From contig NZ_DHYG01000002.1 in the NCBI RefSeq assembly GCF_002414005.1, positions 1 to 28,538 on the forward strand: a DNA stretch of 28,538 nt, read 5' to 3'. The notes below the pieces were generated by a model. That model saw only the letters and a list, made by a program, of their open reading frames with translations, searched no databases and was not told the origin of the DNA. The DNA comes from Psychrobacter sp. UBA5136 (GTDB taxonomy: Bacteria > Pseudomonadota > Gammaproteobacteria > Pseudomonadales > Moraxellaceae). Position numbers and translations under genes: made by a program. Shown in pieces: positions 16,155 through 23,776 of this stretch (position 1 is the stretch's first letter; the number at the start of each line of letters is the position of its first letter).

Positions 16155-17320
16155 CAGTCACTCCCAAATAGATCTCGAGTAAACACTTTATCCGCTACGT
16201 CCTGTATATCAGTTGATAAACGATTAGCAACGATTACATCGCTCATCGCTTTAAACTCACTCAAATCTTTAATGACGCGCGAATTAAAAAATTCTTTTTC
16301 TTCTAGTACTGGCTCATAAACAACGACTTCTATACCTTTGGCTTTAATACGTTTCATAATGCCTTGAATAGCCGAGGCACGAAAATTATCAGACCCACTT
16401 TTCATAACCAATCGATAAACGCCAACGATTTTAGGGTTTCTTTGAATGATCTTATCTGCAATAAAGTCTTTACGGGTGCGATTAGAGTCTACAATCGCTC
16501 TTATTAAATTACTTGGCACCTCATCATAATTAGCCAATAATTGCTTGGTGTCTTTTGGTAGACAATAGCCGCCGTAGCCAAATGAGGGGTTGTTATAGTG
16601 ATCGCCGATACGTGGATCTAAGCCCACCCCTTCGATGATTTGCCTAGTAGATAAGCCAAAAGTCTGTGCATAAGTGTCAAGCTCATTAAAGTAGGCCACG
16701 CGCATAGCTAGATAAGTGTTAGAAAATAGTTTGATTGCCTCAGCTTCAGTGGGCTTAGTAAATAGTAATGGAACATCCTTTTTTTGCGCGCCTTCGATGA
16801 GTAGGTCTGCAAACTGCTGGGCACGTTTGGACTGCTCTCCGACTATGATTCTAGAAGGGAAAAGGTTGTCATGCAAAGCTTGGCCTTCTCTTAGAAATTC
16901 AGGAGAAAATATAATACGCTCAGTGCCATAGCGCGCTCTAATACTGAGCGTAAAGCCGACGGGTACGGTCGATTTGATAATGATGAGGGCGTTTTGATTA
17001 ACGGTGAGTATCTGCTCAATTACAGTTTCGACGCTTGAGGTATTAAAATAGTTGGTTTTGGGGTCATAATCAGTAGGCGTTGCTATAATAATAAAATCAG
17101 CATCTTCATAGGCTTGCTTTGCATCAAGAGTTGCACTGAAATTTAGTTTTTTATTTGCCAAGAAGTGTTCGATATCTTTGTCTTCGATAGGGGATTGCTT
17201 ATTATTTAGCAATTCTACCTTTTCAGCGACAATGTCGACAGCGATAACGTCATGATGCTGCGCTAACAGCATTGCATTCGATAAGCCTACGTAGCCTGTA
17301 CCTACTACTGCTATTTTCAT
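16154..17320 (-). CDS. ugd: UDP-glucose 6-dehydrogenase
   Basis: Oxidises UDP-glucose to UDP-glucuronate in two NAD+-dependent steps in the cytoplasm. The 388-residue protein has the Rossmann motif 'GTGYVGLSNAMLLA' at residues 7-20, 'IIIKSTVPVGFT' at about 113-124, 'FSPEFLREGQALHDNL' at 138-153, and the catalytic Cys253 in 'GYGGYCLPKDTKQL'. The length equals the short bacterial Ugd form. Its stop codon overlaps the start of the epimerase gene by one base. The product feeds uronic-acid-containing surface glycan made by this locus. GGATACTTT before the ATG gives an acceptable ribosome site. Confidence 0.96.
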   Translation of the reverse strand: MKIAVVGTGYVGLSNAMLLAQHHDVIAVDIVAEKVELLNNKQSPIEDKDIEHFLANKKLNFSATLDAKQAYEDADFIIIATPTDYDPKTNYFNTSSVETVIEQILTVNQNALIIIKSTVPVGFTLSIRARYGTERIIFSPEFLREGQALHDNLFPSRIIVGEQSKRAQQFADLLIEGAQKKDVPLLFTKPTEAEAIKLFSNTYLAMRVAYFNELDTYAQTFGLSTRQIIEGVGLDPRIGDHYNNPSFGYGGYCLPKDTKQLLANYDEVPSNLIRAIVDSNRTRKDFIADKIIQRNPKIVGVYRLVMKSGSDNFRASAIQGIMKRIKAKGIEVVVYEPVLEEKEFFNSRVIKDLSEFKAMSDVIVANRLSTDIQDVADKVFTRDLFGSD

Positions 17321-17376
17321 AAAGTATCCAAGGTCTCTAAGTTAAAGTTGATGCAATATATGGTTGCTCTAAGACG

Positions 17377-18387
17377 TTAGTTTGCACTCGTTAGTAGCGA
17401 TGAGGGTAAATATGCCGAAAATTTATTTGTCATAGCGGCTGTAACCTTCTGATAAGAGTCAGAGTTAAGACGGTCTAAGCTTTGAATGCAGCCATACTTA
17501 TAATCACTATTATCTAAGTTAGATAAAAAACTCTCAACGCTATCTTCGTTCTTCAAGTAATTAACCGCTATATCAGCTCGTAAATGGGCTTGGCTCTTCT
17601 GTATTTTGAGATGGTTCATCAGAGTAATAGGGTTCACCTGAGCAACATCTCTAAATTTATACTTTATTTGTGTCTCTAAAAGCTGTGGGTGCTGTAGCAG
17701 ATAGTTTTTTAAGATCGTTTTATCAACAATATGAGGAAAATGATGAATCTCAAAAAACTGATCCATATCAAGCACTTTTGCACTGAGCATCTGCGCGATG
17801 GTATGTCTTGGCTGAATAGACGTACCTAATAGTTTAGATTTAGCTTTACGAAAGTTAAGTTTGGCATTTAAAGCTGCCGTGTTGCGCCAATGACCGTGCA
17901 AGATAAGCTTATCTTTCTCTATAAAATCCTCTAGAGTTGCAGACTGGTTAAAGAAAAAATCATCGTTCATATAAATAAAATAATCAGACACATCCGCTAT
18001 ATTCCAAAGCATTGTTTCAATTGAGCGAGTATTGAACGTTGGCAAAAACTGCTCGTAACCCTCAAAAAGCTCTGTATGATCGATGATTTTTATCTTATCA
18101 CCTGCACAAATTCCTTGCTTAGCGAACTCATCTATAAACTCAGGCTGCTGCCCGTCACTAACAATATAAATATGACGACAAAAAGGTACGTACTTCAAAA
18201 TAGAAGCAAGGTTGTAATAGATTTCATCATTACTGGCAAAGCGGGTTGAGCTAGTAGCGTCAGAGGCAGCGCTAGAGGTTTTTTGATAGCGCGCTCTTTT
18301 TGCTTTGAGCTGTGCATCATCACCGTCCACCCAAGCGATAACAACGTCTATTTGCTTTTTATTCTCTGCTCTCATGGCTTTTCTCAT
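17377..18387 (-). CDS. Stealth-family capsular/LPS sugar-phosphate transferase
   Basis: Stealth proteins transfer hexose-1-phosphate units and build phosphodiester-linked glycans, for example capsules of Neisseria; the GlcNAc-1-phosphotransferase of animals is related. Conserved region 1 is 'IDVVIAWVDGDD' at about residues 13-24. Region 2 runs from 'RFASNDEIYYNLASILKYVP' through 'IYIVSDGQQPEF', 'LPTFNTRSIETMLWNI' and 'YFIYMNDDFFF'. Regions 3 and 4 are represented by 'HFPHIVDK' and the C-terminal third. The open frame extends to 18531, but that part overlaps the preceding transferase gene, and the family N-terminus starts next to region 1. The ATG at 18387 lies 4 bases after the upstream stop; the ATG at 18375, with GAGAA before it, is an alternative. 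The sugar is unknown. Confidence 0.88.
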   Translation of the reverse strand: MRKAMRAENKKQIDVVIAWVDGDDAQLKAKRARYQKTSSAASDATSSTRFASNDEIYYNLASILKYVPFCRHIYIVSDGQQPEFIDEFAKQGICAGDKIKIIDHTELFEGYEQFLPTFNTRSIETMLWNIADVSDYFIYMNDDFFFNQSATLEDFIEKDKLILHGHWRNTAALNAKLNFRKAKSKLLGTSIQPRHTIAQMLSAKVLDMDQFFEIHHFPHIVDKTILKNYLLQHPQLLETQIKYKFRDVAQVNPITLMNHLKIQKSQAHLRADIAVNYLKNEDSVESFLSNLDNSDYKYGCIQSLDRLNSDSYQKVTAAMTNKFSAYLPSSLLTSAN

Positions 18388-18391
18388 AGAT

Positions 18392-19186
18392 TCACTGCCA
18401 ATGCTCTTGCAGCCAAGGACTCGGCAAGACACGCCGATACCATTTACCGCCGCCACCTTTGATGGCATCCGGCGGATTGATCTCACCATGGAAAATAACG
18501 ATTTTTGCACCATCAGGCAACGTCGGTGCACGTAAGAAATTCAAAGGAGTAGGCGCCATACACTGATATTTAAAGCTGACGCACCAGTCTTTATCCCAGT
18601 ACTCTAAGTGATGATGCTCACGCAGATAGTTAGACAAATAAGCCTGCTCATGGCGAACTTGCGTGCGAATGGTATTAAAGTTACGCTCAAAGTTTGCTAG
18701 CAAATCAGGATACGTGCCCATACCGATATTAAAACGATAAACAGAGCTATTACCAATCATCCGCCATGGTTTTTTCCAGTCACGGATGATAACCACGCTG
18801 TCATCAAACTCCGCCTTATAAGTAAAAAAGCTGTCGATATTATCGACAATAACGATGTCGATATCTAAAAATAGCGCCACGCCTTTTAGATCATACAGCT
18901 CAGGCTTAAAGGTTGTAAGCTTTTTCCAGCCGCGTTCAGGTCCCGCTGGCAAATCCATCTCGGGTATCGGGTAGCACTGTACCGCCTCATTAATACCTGT
19001 ACTATCATCCGTCAAGCAAACCATCTGAAAGTCCAGTGTCAGATGGCGACTGACCATATTATAGAGACGATTGACATACTCAGGACCGTACTTATCGCCC
19101 CATTTCATACAGATGATATAGCGTGACTCTGCTAGGTGGGCAGAGTCTTGGTCTTTTAGAGTATGGTTAACGAAGTCAGATGTCAT
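18392..19186 (-). CDS. DxD-type glycosyltransferase-like protein (paralogue of the gene at 11354-12190)
   Basis: A 264-residue protein sharing its block order with the rightward gene at 11354-12190: 'YIICMKWGDKYGPEYVNRLYNMVSRHL', 'MVCLTDDSTG', the DxD site D108-x-D110 in 'ALFLDIDIVIVDNID', 'CVSFKYQCM' and 'GAKIVIFHGEINPPDAIKGG'. The 'FHGEINPPDA' phrase suggests a second metal or substrate histidine that is 'FPGDLYPTHA' in the paralogue. A GT-A, GT8-like transferase is the best guess; donor and acceptor are unknown. A short AAGAG ribosome site precedes the ATG. The Stealth gene begins within a few bases of its stop, so the two are probably translated together. Confidence 0.78.
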   Translation of the reverse strand: MTSDFVNHTLKDQDSAHLAESRYIICMKWGDKYGPEYVNRLYNMVSRHLTLDFQMVCLTDDSTGINEAVQCYPIPEMDLPAGPERGWKKLTTFKPELYDLKGVALFLDIDIVIVDNIDSFFTYKAEFDDSVVIIRDWKKPWRMIGNSSVYRFNIGMGTYPDLLANFERNFNTIRTQVRHEQAYLSNYLREHHHLEYWDKDWCVSFKYQCMAPTPLNFLRAPTLPDGAKIVIFHGEINPPDAIKGGGGKWYRRVLPSPWLQEHWQ

Positions 19187-19278
19187 AATTGACTCTTTTT
19201 AATAAGATGAAAACATGAAGCTTAGAAGATGCTATATTTGATACCGCTATATTGAGTCTACTATAAAAGATAGCGCAA

Positions 19279-20205
19279 TTAAGTCTTATATCTTTTATCC
19301 TTAGCCGATTTTAGAAAGGCTTGTAGCTTGCTACTATCAGCGCGATAAGGATTGCCAAGATTAGGAATGCGTTTAAAGCGGCGATAGCCCCACATATAAT
19401 GGCTACATTGATCTTCAATCATCTCTTGCATGGCAATATTCAGAGCATGAGTCGCAACTTCTGTGTTGCGATCATAAAGCGCTGGATCATCGAGCTTATA
19501 GCAGTAAATATCAAATCCACGATTATCATCACGGCGAATACAAGACAGACCGACTAGGGCGCACTTGGTTTTGCTAGCAAGTTTAGGGGCGAGGGTACTA
19601 GTCAAAGTCTTAACGCCAAAAAAAGGCACAACCACGCCGCCTGAAGGCTCAGGAACATGGTCGGGTAAGATAATACTAAAACCGCCTCGTTTAAGCGTTT
19701 TAAACACTGCTTTGACACCGCTACCATCTGTAGGCACCAACGTTGCATTGAGACGCGCACGCCCTTGCAGAATAAACTCATTAGCGAATCTGCCGTCTAC
19801 AGGCTTGTACATAATAGTTGGCGAACCAAACTGATTGAGCCAAGCGTTCATCATCTCCCAAGTACCAAGATGAGGAACGATAGCAAGCATGCCGTTGGGA
19901 TTGGCTAAGCCTTCTATTAAGATCTCTTGGTTATGCACCTCTCGTATCTGCTCAATGCTCCATTCAGGCGGCATCGCCCAACTCTTGATAGACTCGACGC
20001 TACTTAGACACTGATGACGGACGATATCTTTGATAACGGTCTTTTTTTGCTTAGCCGTTAGGGCAGGTTCGATGAGTGCCATATTGATCTTGATCGTACG
20101 AACGATACTCAAGTTTGGCAGGCGCATCATTATCCTAGCAGTAATACGTGCCAGCATCTGCAATACAGATAAAGGCACGTATTTGAAGATCTGATACGGA
20201 TTCAT
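19279..20205 (-). CDS. LpxL/HtrB-like lysophospholipid (lipid A) acyltransferase family protein
   Basis: A 308-residue protein of the lipid A late acyltransferase family. The catalytic HX4E motif is H112 to E117 in 'PHLGTWE', followed by 'GFSIILPDHVPEPSGGVVVPFFG', the family's block 3, and by the typical ending 'HYMWGYRRFKRIPN'. Such enzymes add a secondary acyl chain to lipid A from acyl-ACP at the inner-membrane cytoplasmic face. The N-terminal 30 residues are amphipathic or hydrophobic and may anchor the protein. It lies 40 bases downstream of aspS and leads the leftward glycan genes. This supports a lipooligosaccharide role for the locus. Which acyl position it acylates cannot be told. 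Confidence 0.85.
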   Translation of the reverse strand: MNPYQIFKYVPLSVLQMLARITARIMMRLPNLSIVRTIKINMALIEPALTAKQKKTVIKDIVRHQCLSSVESIKSWAMPPEWSIEQIREVHNQEILIEGLANPNGMLAIVPHLGTWEMMNAWLNQFGSPTIMYKPVDGRFANEFILQGRARLNATLVPTDGSGVKAVFKTLKRGGFSIILPDHVPEPSGGVVVPFFGVKTLTSTLAPKLASKTKCALVGLSCIRRDDNRGFDIYCYKLDDPALYDRNTEVATHALNIAMQEMIEDQCSHYMWGYRRFKRIPNLGNPYRADSSKLQAFLKSAKDKRYKT

Positions 20206-20245
20206 AATGAATCACAGTAATAAGAGATACTCATCACCAGATCAG

Positions 20246-22087
20246 CTACTGAGCAGGTTTAGTGGTATCTGCTTGAGCTTTTTCACGCAGACGGATACCA
20301 AGATCACGCAATTGCTTACCCTCAACAGGAGCTGGAGCTTGAGTCAATGGATCTTCAGCAGTCTTGGTTTTTGGGAAGGCGATGACATCACGGATAGAGC
20401 TTGCGCCGACCATCAGCATAATGAGGCGATCCAAACCAAAGGCTAAACCACCATGCGGAGGCGCACCGAATTTTAGAGCATCAAGTAAGAAGCTAAATTT
20501 CTCTTCGGCCTCAGCCTCATCAATACCTAGCGCTTCAAATACCGCTTTTTGCATCTCAAGGGTATTGATACGTAAACTACCGCCGCCAATTTCAGTACCG
20601 TTTAACACCATATCATAAGCGATAGAAAGTGCTGATTCAGGATTGGTTTTTAATTCTTCAACAGAACCTTTTGGCTTGGTAAAAGGATGGTGCATTGACG
20701 TCCATTTGCCATCATCCGTTTCTTCAAACATTGGGAAATCAGTCACCCAAAGTGGCGCCCATTCACAGGTCAGCATCTCTAAATCTAGACCAATTTTTTG
20801 ACGTAGTGCGCCGATTGCATCGTTTACCACGCTGGCTTTATCGGCACCAAAGAAGATAATATCACCGTCTTCTGCCGCTGTGCGTTCAATCAAGCTTGCC
20901 AATACGTCATCAGTCATATTTTTGATGATGGGTGATTGTAGACCAGATTCTTTATCCACGCCGTTATTGATATTGCTTGCGTCATTGACTTTGATATACG
21001 CCAAGCCGCGCGCACCATAAATACCCACAAACTTAGTATAGGCATCAATTTGCTTACGGCTTAATGACGCGCCGCCAGGAATACGTAGAGCAGCAACGCG
21101 GCCTTTAGGATCGTTGGCAGGACCAGCAAATACTTTAAAATCAACGTCTTTCATTAAATCAGCAACGTCAACCAATTTTAATGGAATACGTAAGTCAGGC
21201 TTGTCTGACGCATAGTCACGCATCGCTTCAGCGTAAGTCATACGCGGGAAGTCTTCAAACTCCACATTCATCATGGTTTTAAATAGATGTTTGATAAGGC
21301 CTTCGTTGATATTCATGATTTCTTCTTCGTTCAAGAAAGAAGTCTCAATATCGACTTGGGTAAATTCAGGCTGACGATCCGCACGTAAGTCTTCGTCACG
21401 GAAACATTTAGCGATTTGATAATAACGATCAAATCCTGACACCATTAACAATTGTTTAAATAGCTGTGGCGACTGCGGTAAAGCAAAGAAGTTTCCTGGG
21501 CGGGTACGTGAAGGCACCAGATAATCGCGCGCGCCTTCAGGGGTGGCACGAGTCAAGATAGGGGTTTCAACGTCTAAAAAACCATGGTCGTCTAAATAGC
21601 GACGAATGGCTGAAGTGGCTTTGGCACGAAAAACCATACGCTCTTGCATTTGCGGACGGCGCATATCAAGGTAGCGATACTTTAGACGCAAGTCTTCTGA
21701 TACCGTGGTTTTCTCATCATTTAATGGGAAAGGCGGGGTTTCAGATTTTGCCAATACTTCGATTTCTTTGCCCAATAATTCTACTTGACCACTGGTCATA
21801 TTATGGTTTTCAGTGCCTTCATAACGGCGGCGTACGCGGCCCGTAATTTTTAACACATATTCAGGACGTACCGCATCAGCAGTTGCAAACGCTTCTGGCG
21901 TGTCTGGGTCAACGACGACCTGCAAGATACCTGCGCGGTCACGCATGTCTAAGAAAATTACGCCACCGTGATCGCGACGACGATGTACCCAGCCTACGAT
22001 ACTAATGGTTTGCTCAAGTAAGCTTTCGGTTACGGCTCCGCAATATTCGTCTCGGTATTCGCTATGCGTCGTAGTGCTTTGCGTCAT
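20246..22087 (-). CDS. aspS: Aspartyl-tRNA synthetase (bacterial type, probably non-discriminating)
   Basis: Class IIb synthetase of 613 residues with the usual bacterial domains: N-terminal OB fold for the anticodon (about 1-120, 'GWVHRRRDHGGVIFLDMRDR'), catalytic core, inserted GAD-like domain (about 290-420) and C-terminal motif 3 'GAPPHGGLAFGLDRLIMLM'. Motif 2 is seen in 'FALPQSPQLFKQLLMVSGFDRYYQIAKCFRDEDLRADRQPEFTQVD' (about 190-236). His40 in 'RRRDH' corresponds to His31 of the Pseudomonas aeruginosa enzyme, a known mark of non-discriminating AspRS; E. coli has Leu there. It may therefore charge both tRNA-Asp and tRNA-Asn, with GatCAB finishing Asn-tRNA. It is the first gene leftward; the acyltransferase gene follows after 40 bases. 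Confidence 0.96.
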   Translation of the reverse strand: MTQSTTTHSEYRDEYCGAVTESLLEQTISIVGWVHRRRDHGGVIFLDMRDRAGILQVVVDPDTPEAFATADAVRPEYVLKITGRVRRRYEGTENHNMTSGQVELLGKEIEVLAKSETPPFPLNDEKTTVSEDLRLKYRYLDMRRPQMQERMVFRAKATSAIRRYLDDHGFLDVETPILTRATPEGARDYLVPSRTRPGNFFALPQSPQLFKQLLMVSGFDRYYQIAKCFRDEDLRADRQPEFTQVDIETSFLNEEEIMNINEGLIKHLFKTMMNVEFEDFPRMTYAEAMRDYASDKPDLRIPLKLVDVADLMKDVDFKVFAGPANDPKGRVAALRIPGGASLSRKQIDAYTKFVGIYGARGLAYIKVNDASNINNGVDKESGLQSPIIKNMTDDVLASLIERTAAEDGDIIFFGADKASVVNDAIGALRQKIGLDLEMLTCEWAPLWVTDFPMFEETDDGKWTSMHHPFTKPKGSVEELKTNPESALSIAYDMVLNGTEIGGGSLRINTLEMQKAVFEALGIDEAEAEEKFSFLLDALKFGAPPHGGLAFGLDRLIMLMVGASSIRDVIAFPKTKTAEDPLTQAPAPVEGKQLRDLGIRLREKAQADTTKPAQ

Positions 22088-22540
22088 AATATGGTTATCC
22101 AGTTGTCAGCCCAATAATTCGAAATACAATAAAGCAGCCATTATCGTGTGATACCAGCGCCGCGCGATTTTAGCCTCAGCTAAAAAAGCACAAATAACGT
22201 GATTAAGACAAATGGTCATCACGTTGGCTGCAGAAAATTTGGTGTAAACGCATATTATGCCTAATCTGCCTTTGTTATACAACCAGCGGTTGCGATACAA
22301 ACAGCGGAGGGCAAGCAATGCCAAACAAAGAGGGCAATAGTAGATGATTATTATACTCATGGTATGCTAACAATGTGCTGTTCATAATGTGTGCATGGCA
22401 TTTATGCCCTAACATTGATGATAAGTTAAATATTGTCACTTTGCTTGAAAAAACTGGCCAGCGTGCGCATATCAGGCTAACTTATAAAACTTTATTAACA
22501 TCCTTTTAATTATCATTTCACTTATCAAGGAATTCTGCTC
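22088..22540. other. Divergent intergenic region between aspS and sohB with several dyads and a direct repeat
   Basis: No believable gene was found. Structures seen: TTTTAGC-CTCA-GCTAAAA (22168-22185), a perfect 7-bp hairpin; AACGTGAT (22196-22203) and ATCACGTT (22218-22225), a perfect 8-bp inverted repeat; and a direct repeat ATACAACCAGCGG (22277-22289) and ATACAAACAGCGG (22295-22307), 12 of 13 bases matching with an 18-base period. A minus-strand TATAAT lies at 22355-22350 without a clear -35. If that is the aspS promoter, all these elements fall in a 5' leader of about 250 bases. Confidence 0.4.
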
Positions 22541-23527
22541 ATGCTTTTTCATCCTTCTAAAAATCCTGTTGAGCTAAGAGTTATTCATCTTAATAAAAGC
22601 CAAGAGCAACGTCGTGAACACCTAATGGAGGCGACGCAGGGTAAAGCGGCGCTTAAACAGCTGAAAAAAACCATGGCGAAAAAAGCCAAACAAGCATTAA
22701 AAGTAAAAAACAAAAGCAAAAATAAAAAGAATAATAGCGATGATAAACAACAAGTCTTTGTGCTTGATTTTGACGGCGATATCAAAGCCACGGCGGTGAA
22801 GCATTTACGCGAAGAAATCAGCACCCTCATCAGCACTGCCAATAAAGGCGATGAAGTCGTCGTGCGCCTAGAGTCGGGCGGCGGCTTAGTTCATGGCTAT
22901 GGCTTGGCAGCTGCTCAATTGGCCCGCTTAAAAGATGCCGGTCTAAAACTCACCGTCTGTGTCGATAAAGTCGCGGCGAGCGGTGGTTATATGATGGCCT
23001 GCGTCGCTGACAATATCGTTGCCGCGCCATTTGCGGTGATTGGCTCAATCGGCGTGGTGTCGCAATTACCAAACTTTCATAAATGGCTAAAAAATCACGA
23101 CGTCGATTACGAGATGTTTACCGCAGGCGACTACAAACGTACCGTCACGGTATTTGGTGAAAATGACGCCGAAGACCGCGCCAAATATCAAGAAGAGCTT
23201 GAGCAAACGCACGAGTTATTTAAGCATTTCGTCAATACTTACCGTCCAACATTGGATGTTGCGAAAGTAGCCACCGGTGAGCATTGGTATGGTGAAGATG
23301 CGCTCAAACTCAATTTAGTTGATAGCTTACAAACCTCAGACAGCTACATTTTAGAACGTATGGAAGATAATGAGGTGTACGCGCTGCATTCACGCCAAAA
23401 ACCAACGCTGGCAGAAAAATTGGGTTTATCACAAGCGGCAGAAGCCGCGGTAAATATGGCGGCTGATAGATTGCCCGATGCGTTGGCACGTTTTGACCTA
23501 AACAGCCGATTAAATATCCTAAAATAA
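22541..23527 (+). CDS. sohB: SohB-like S49 family peptidase lacking the N-terminal membrane anchor
   Basis: A 328-residue protease IV relative with a Ser-Lys dyad: Ser147 in 'AASGGYMMACVAD' and Lys199 in 'GDYKRTVTVFGEND'. The oxyanion region 'RLESGGGLVHGYGLAAAQL' lies at about 109-127. 'ELRVIHLNKSQEQRREHLMEA' at 11-31 matches the segment that follows the transmembrane helix in E. coli SohB, but here no hydrophobic helix precedes it. An in-frame stop lies a short way upstream of the ATG, so the gene cannot be extended. AAGGA nine bases before the ATG supports the start. A highly basic low-complexity stretch (about 42-70, Lys/Asn-rich) separates this part from the peptidase domain. It is probably cytoplasmic or peripherally membrane-bound; substrates are unknown. 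Confidence 0.88.
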   Translation: MLFHPSKNPVELRVIHLNKSQEQRREHLMEATQGKAALKQLKKTMAKKAKQALKVKNKSKNKKNNSDDKQQVFVLDFDGDIKATAVKHLREEISTLISTANKGDEVVVRLESGGGLVHGYGLAAAQLARLKDAGLKLTVCVDKVAASGGYMMACVADNIVAAPFAVIGSIGVVSQLPNFHKWLKNHDVDYEMFTAGDYKRTVTVFGENDAEDRAKYQEELEQTHELFKHFVNTYRPTLDVAKVATGEHWYGEDALKLNLVDSLQTSDSYILERMEDNEVYALHSRQKPTLAEKLGLSQAAEAAVNMAADRLPDALARFDLNSRLNILK

Positions 23528-23604
23528 CCTTGCTTATTTTGTGATTTCTTAATAAACAAGAGTTTGTACATTTGTTTATATTTTTTACTTTGTTTGTATT
23601 TTGT

Positions 23605-23637
23605 AAAAGGCGTGTCCTAGCGGGTCGCGCCTTTTTT
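23605..23637 (+). terminator. Rho-independent terminator after sohB
   Basis: AAAAGGCG (23605-23612) pairs with CGCCTTTT (23628-23635) around a 15-base loop, and the T-run continues to 23637. It lies about 80 bases after the sohB stop. Confidence 0.75.
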
Positions 23638-23708
23638 GCTGTGTATTGCTAAATGCTGTGTTATAAATGTGGCATACAGAACAGAGTATACGTACGTACA
23701 CTATAAAA

Positions 23709-23742
23709 CTTTTATAAAATCTCGATGTGAATTTTATAAAAG
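23709..23742. promoter_or_regulatory. Paired palindromes upstream of the acyl-CoA dehydrogenase gene
   Basis: CTTTTATAAAAT (23709-23720) and ATTTTATAAAAG (23731-23742) are perfect 12-bp inverted repeats separated by CTCGATGTGA. Each contains the self-palindrome TTTTATAAAA, and the two centres are 22 bases apart, about two helical turns. This suggests cooperative binding of a dimeric regulator 35-68 bases before the start codon. The AT-rich cores could also serve as the -10 region. Confidence 0.45.
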
Positions 23743-23776
23743 TCATTAACCATCAGCAAAGAAAAGGATGTCAGCT

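Noticed and set aside
18388..18531. N-terminal extension of the Stealth protein
   Set aside because: It overlaps the coding end of the upstream glycosyltransferase and has no similarity to Stealth N-termini; the ATG at 18387 or 18375 fits better.
22106..22360. Leftward 84-codon frame between aspS and sohB
   Set aside because: Cys/Leu/Tyr-rich composition without a known motif or ribosome site; it covers the dyads and repeats that indicate a regulatory region.
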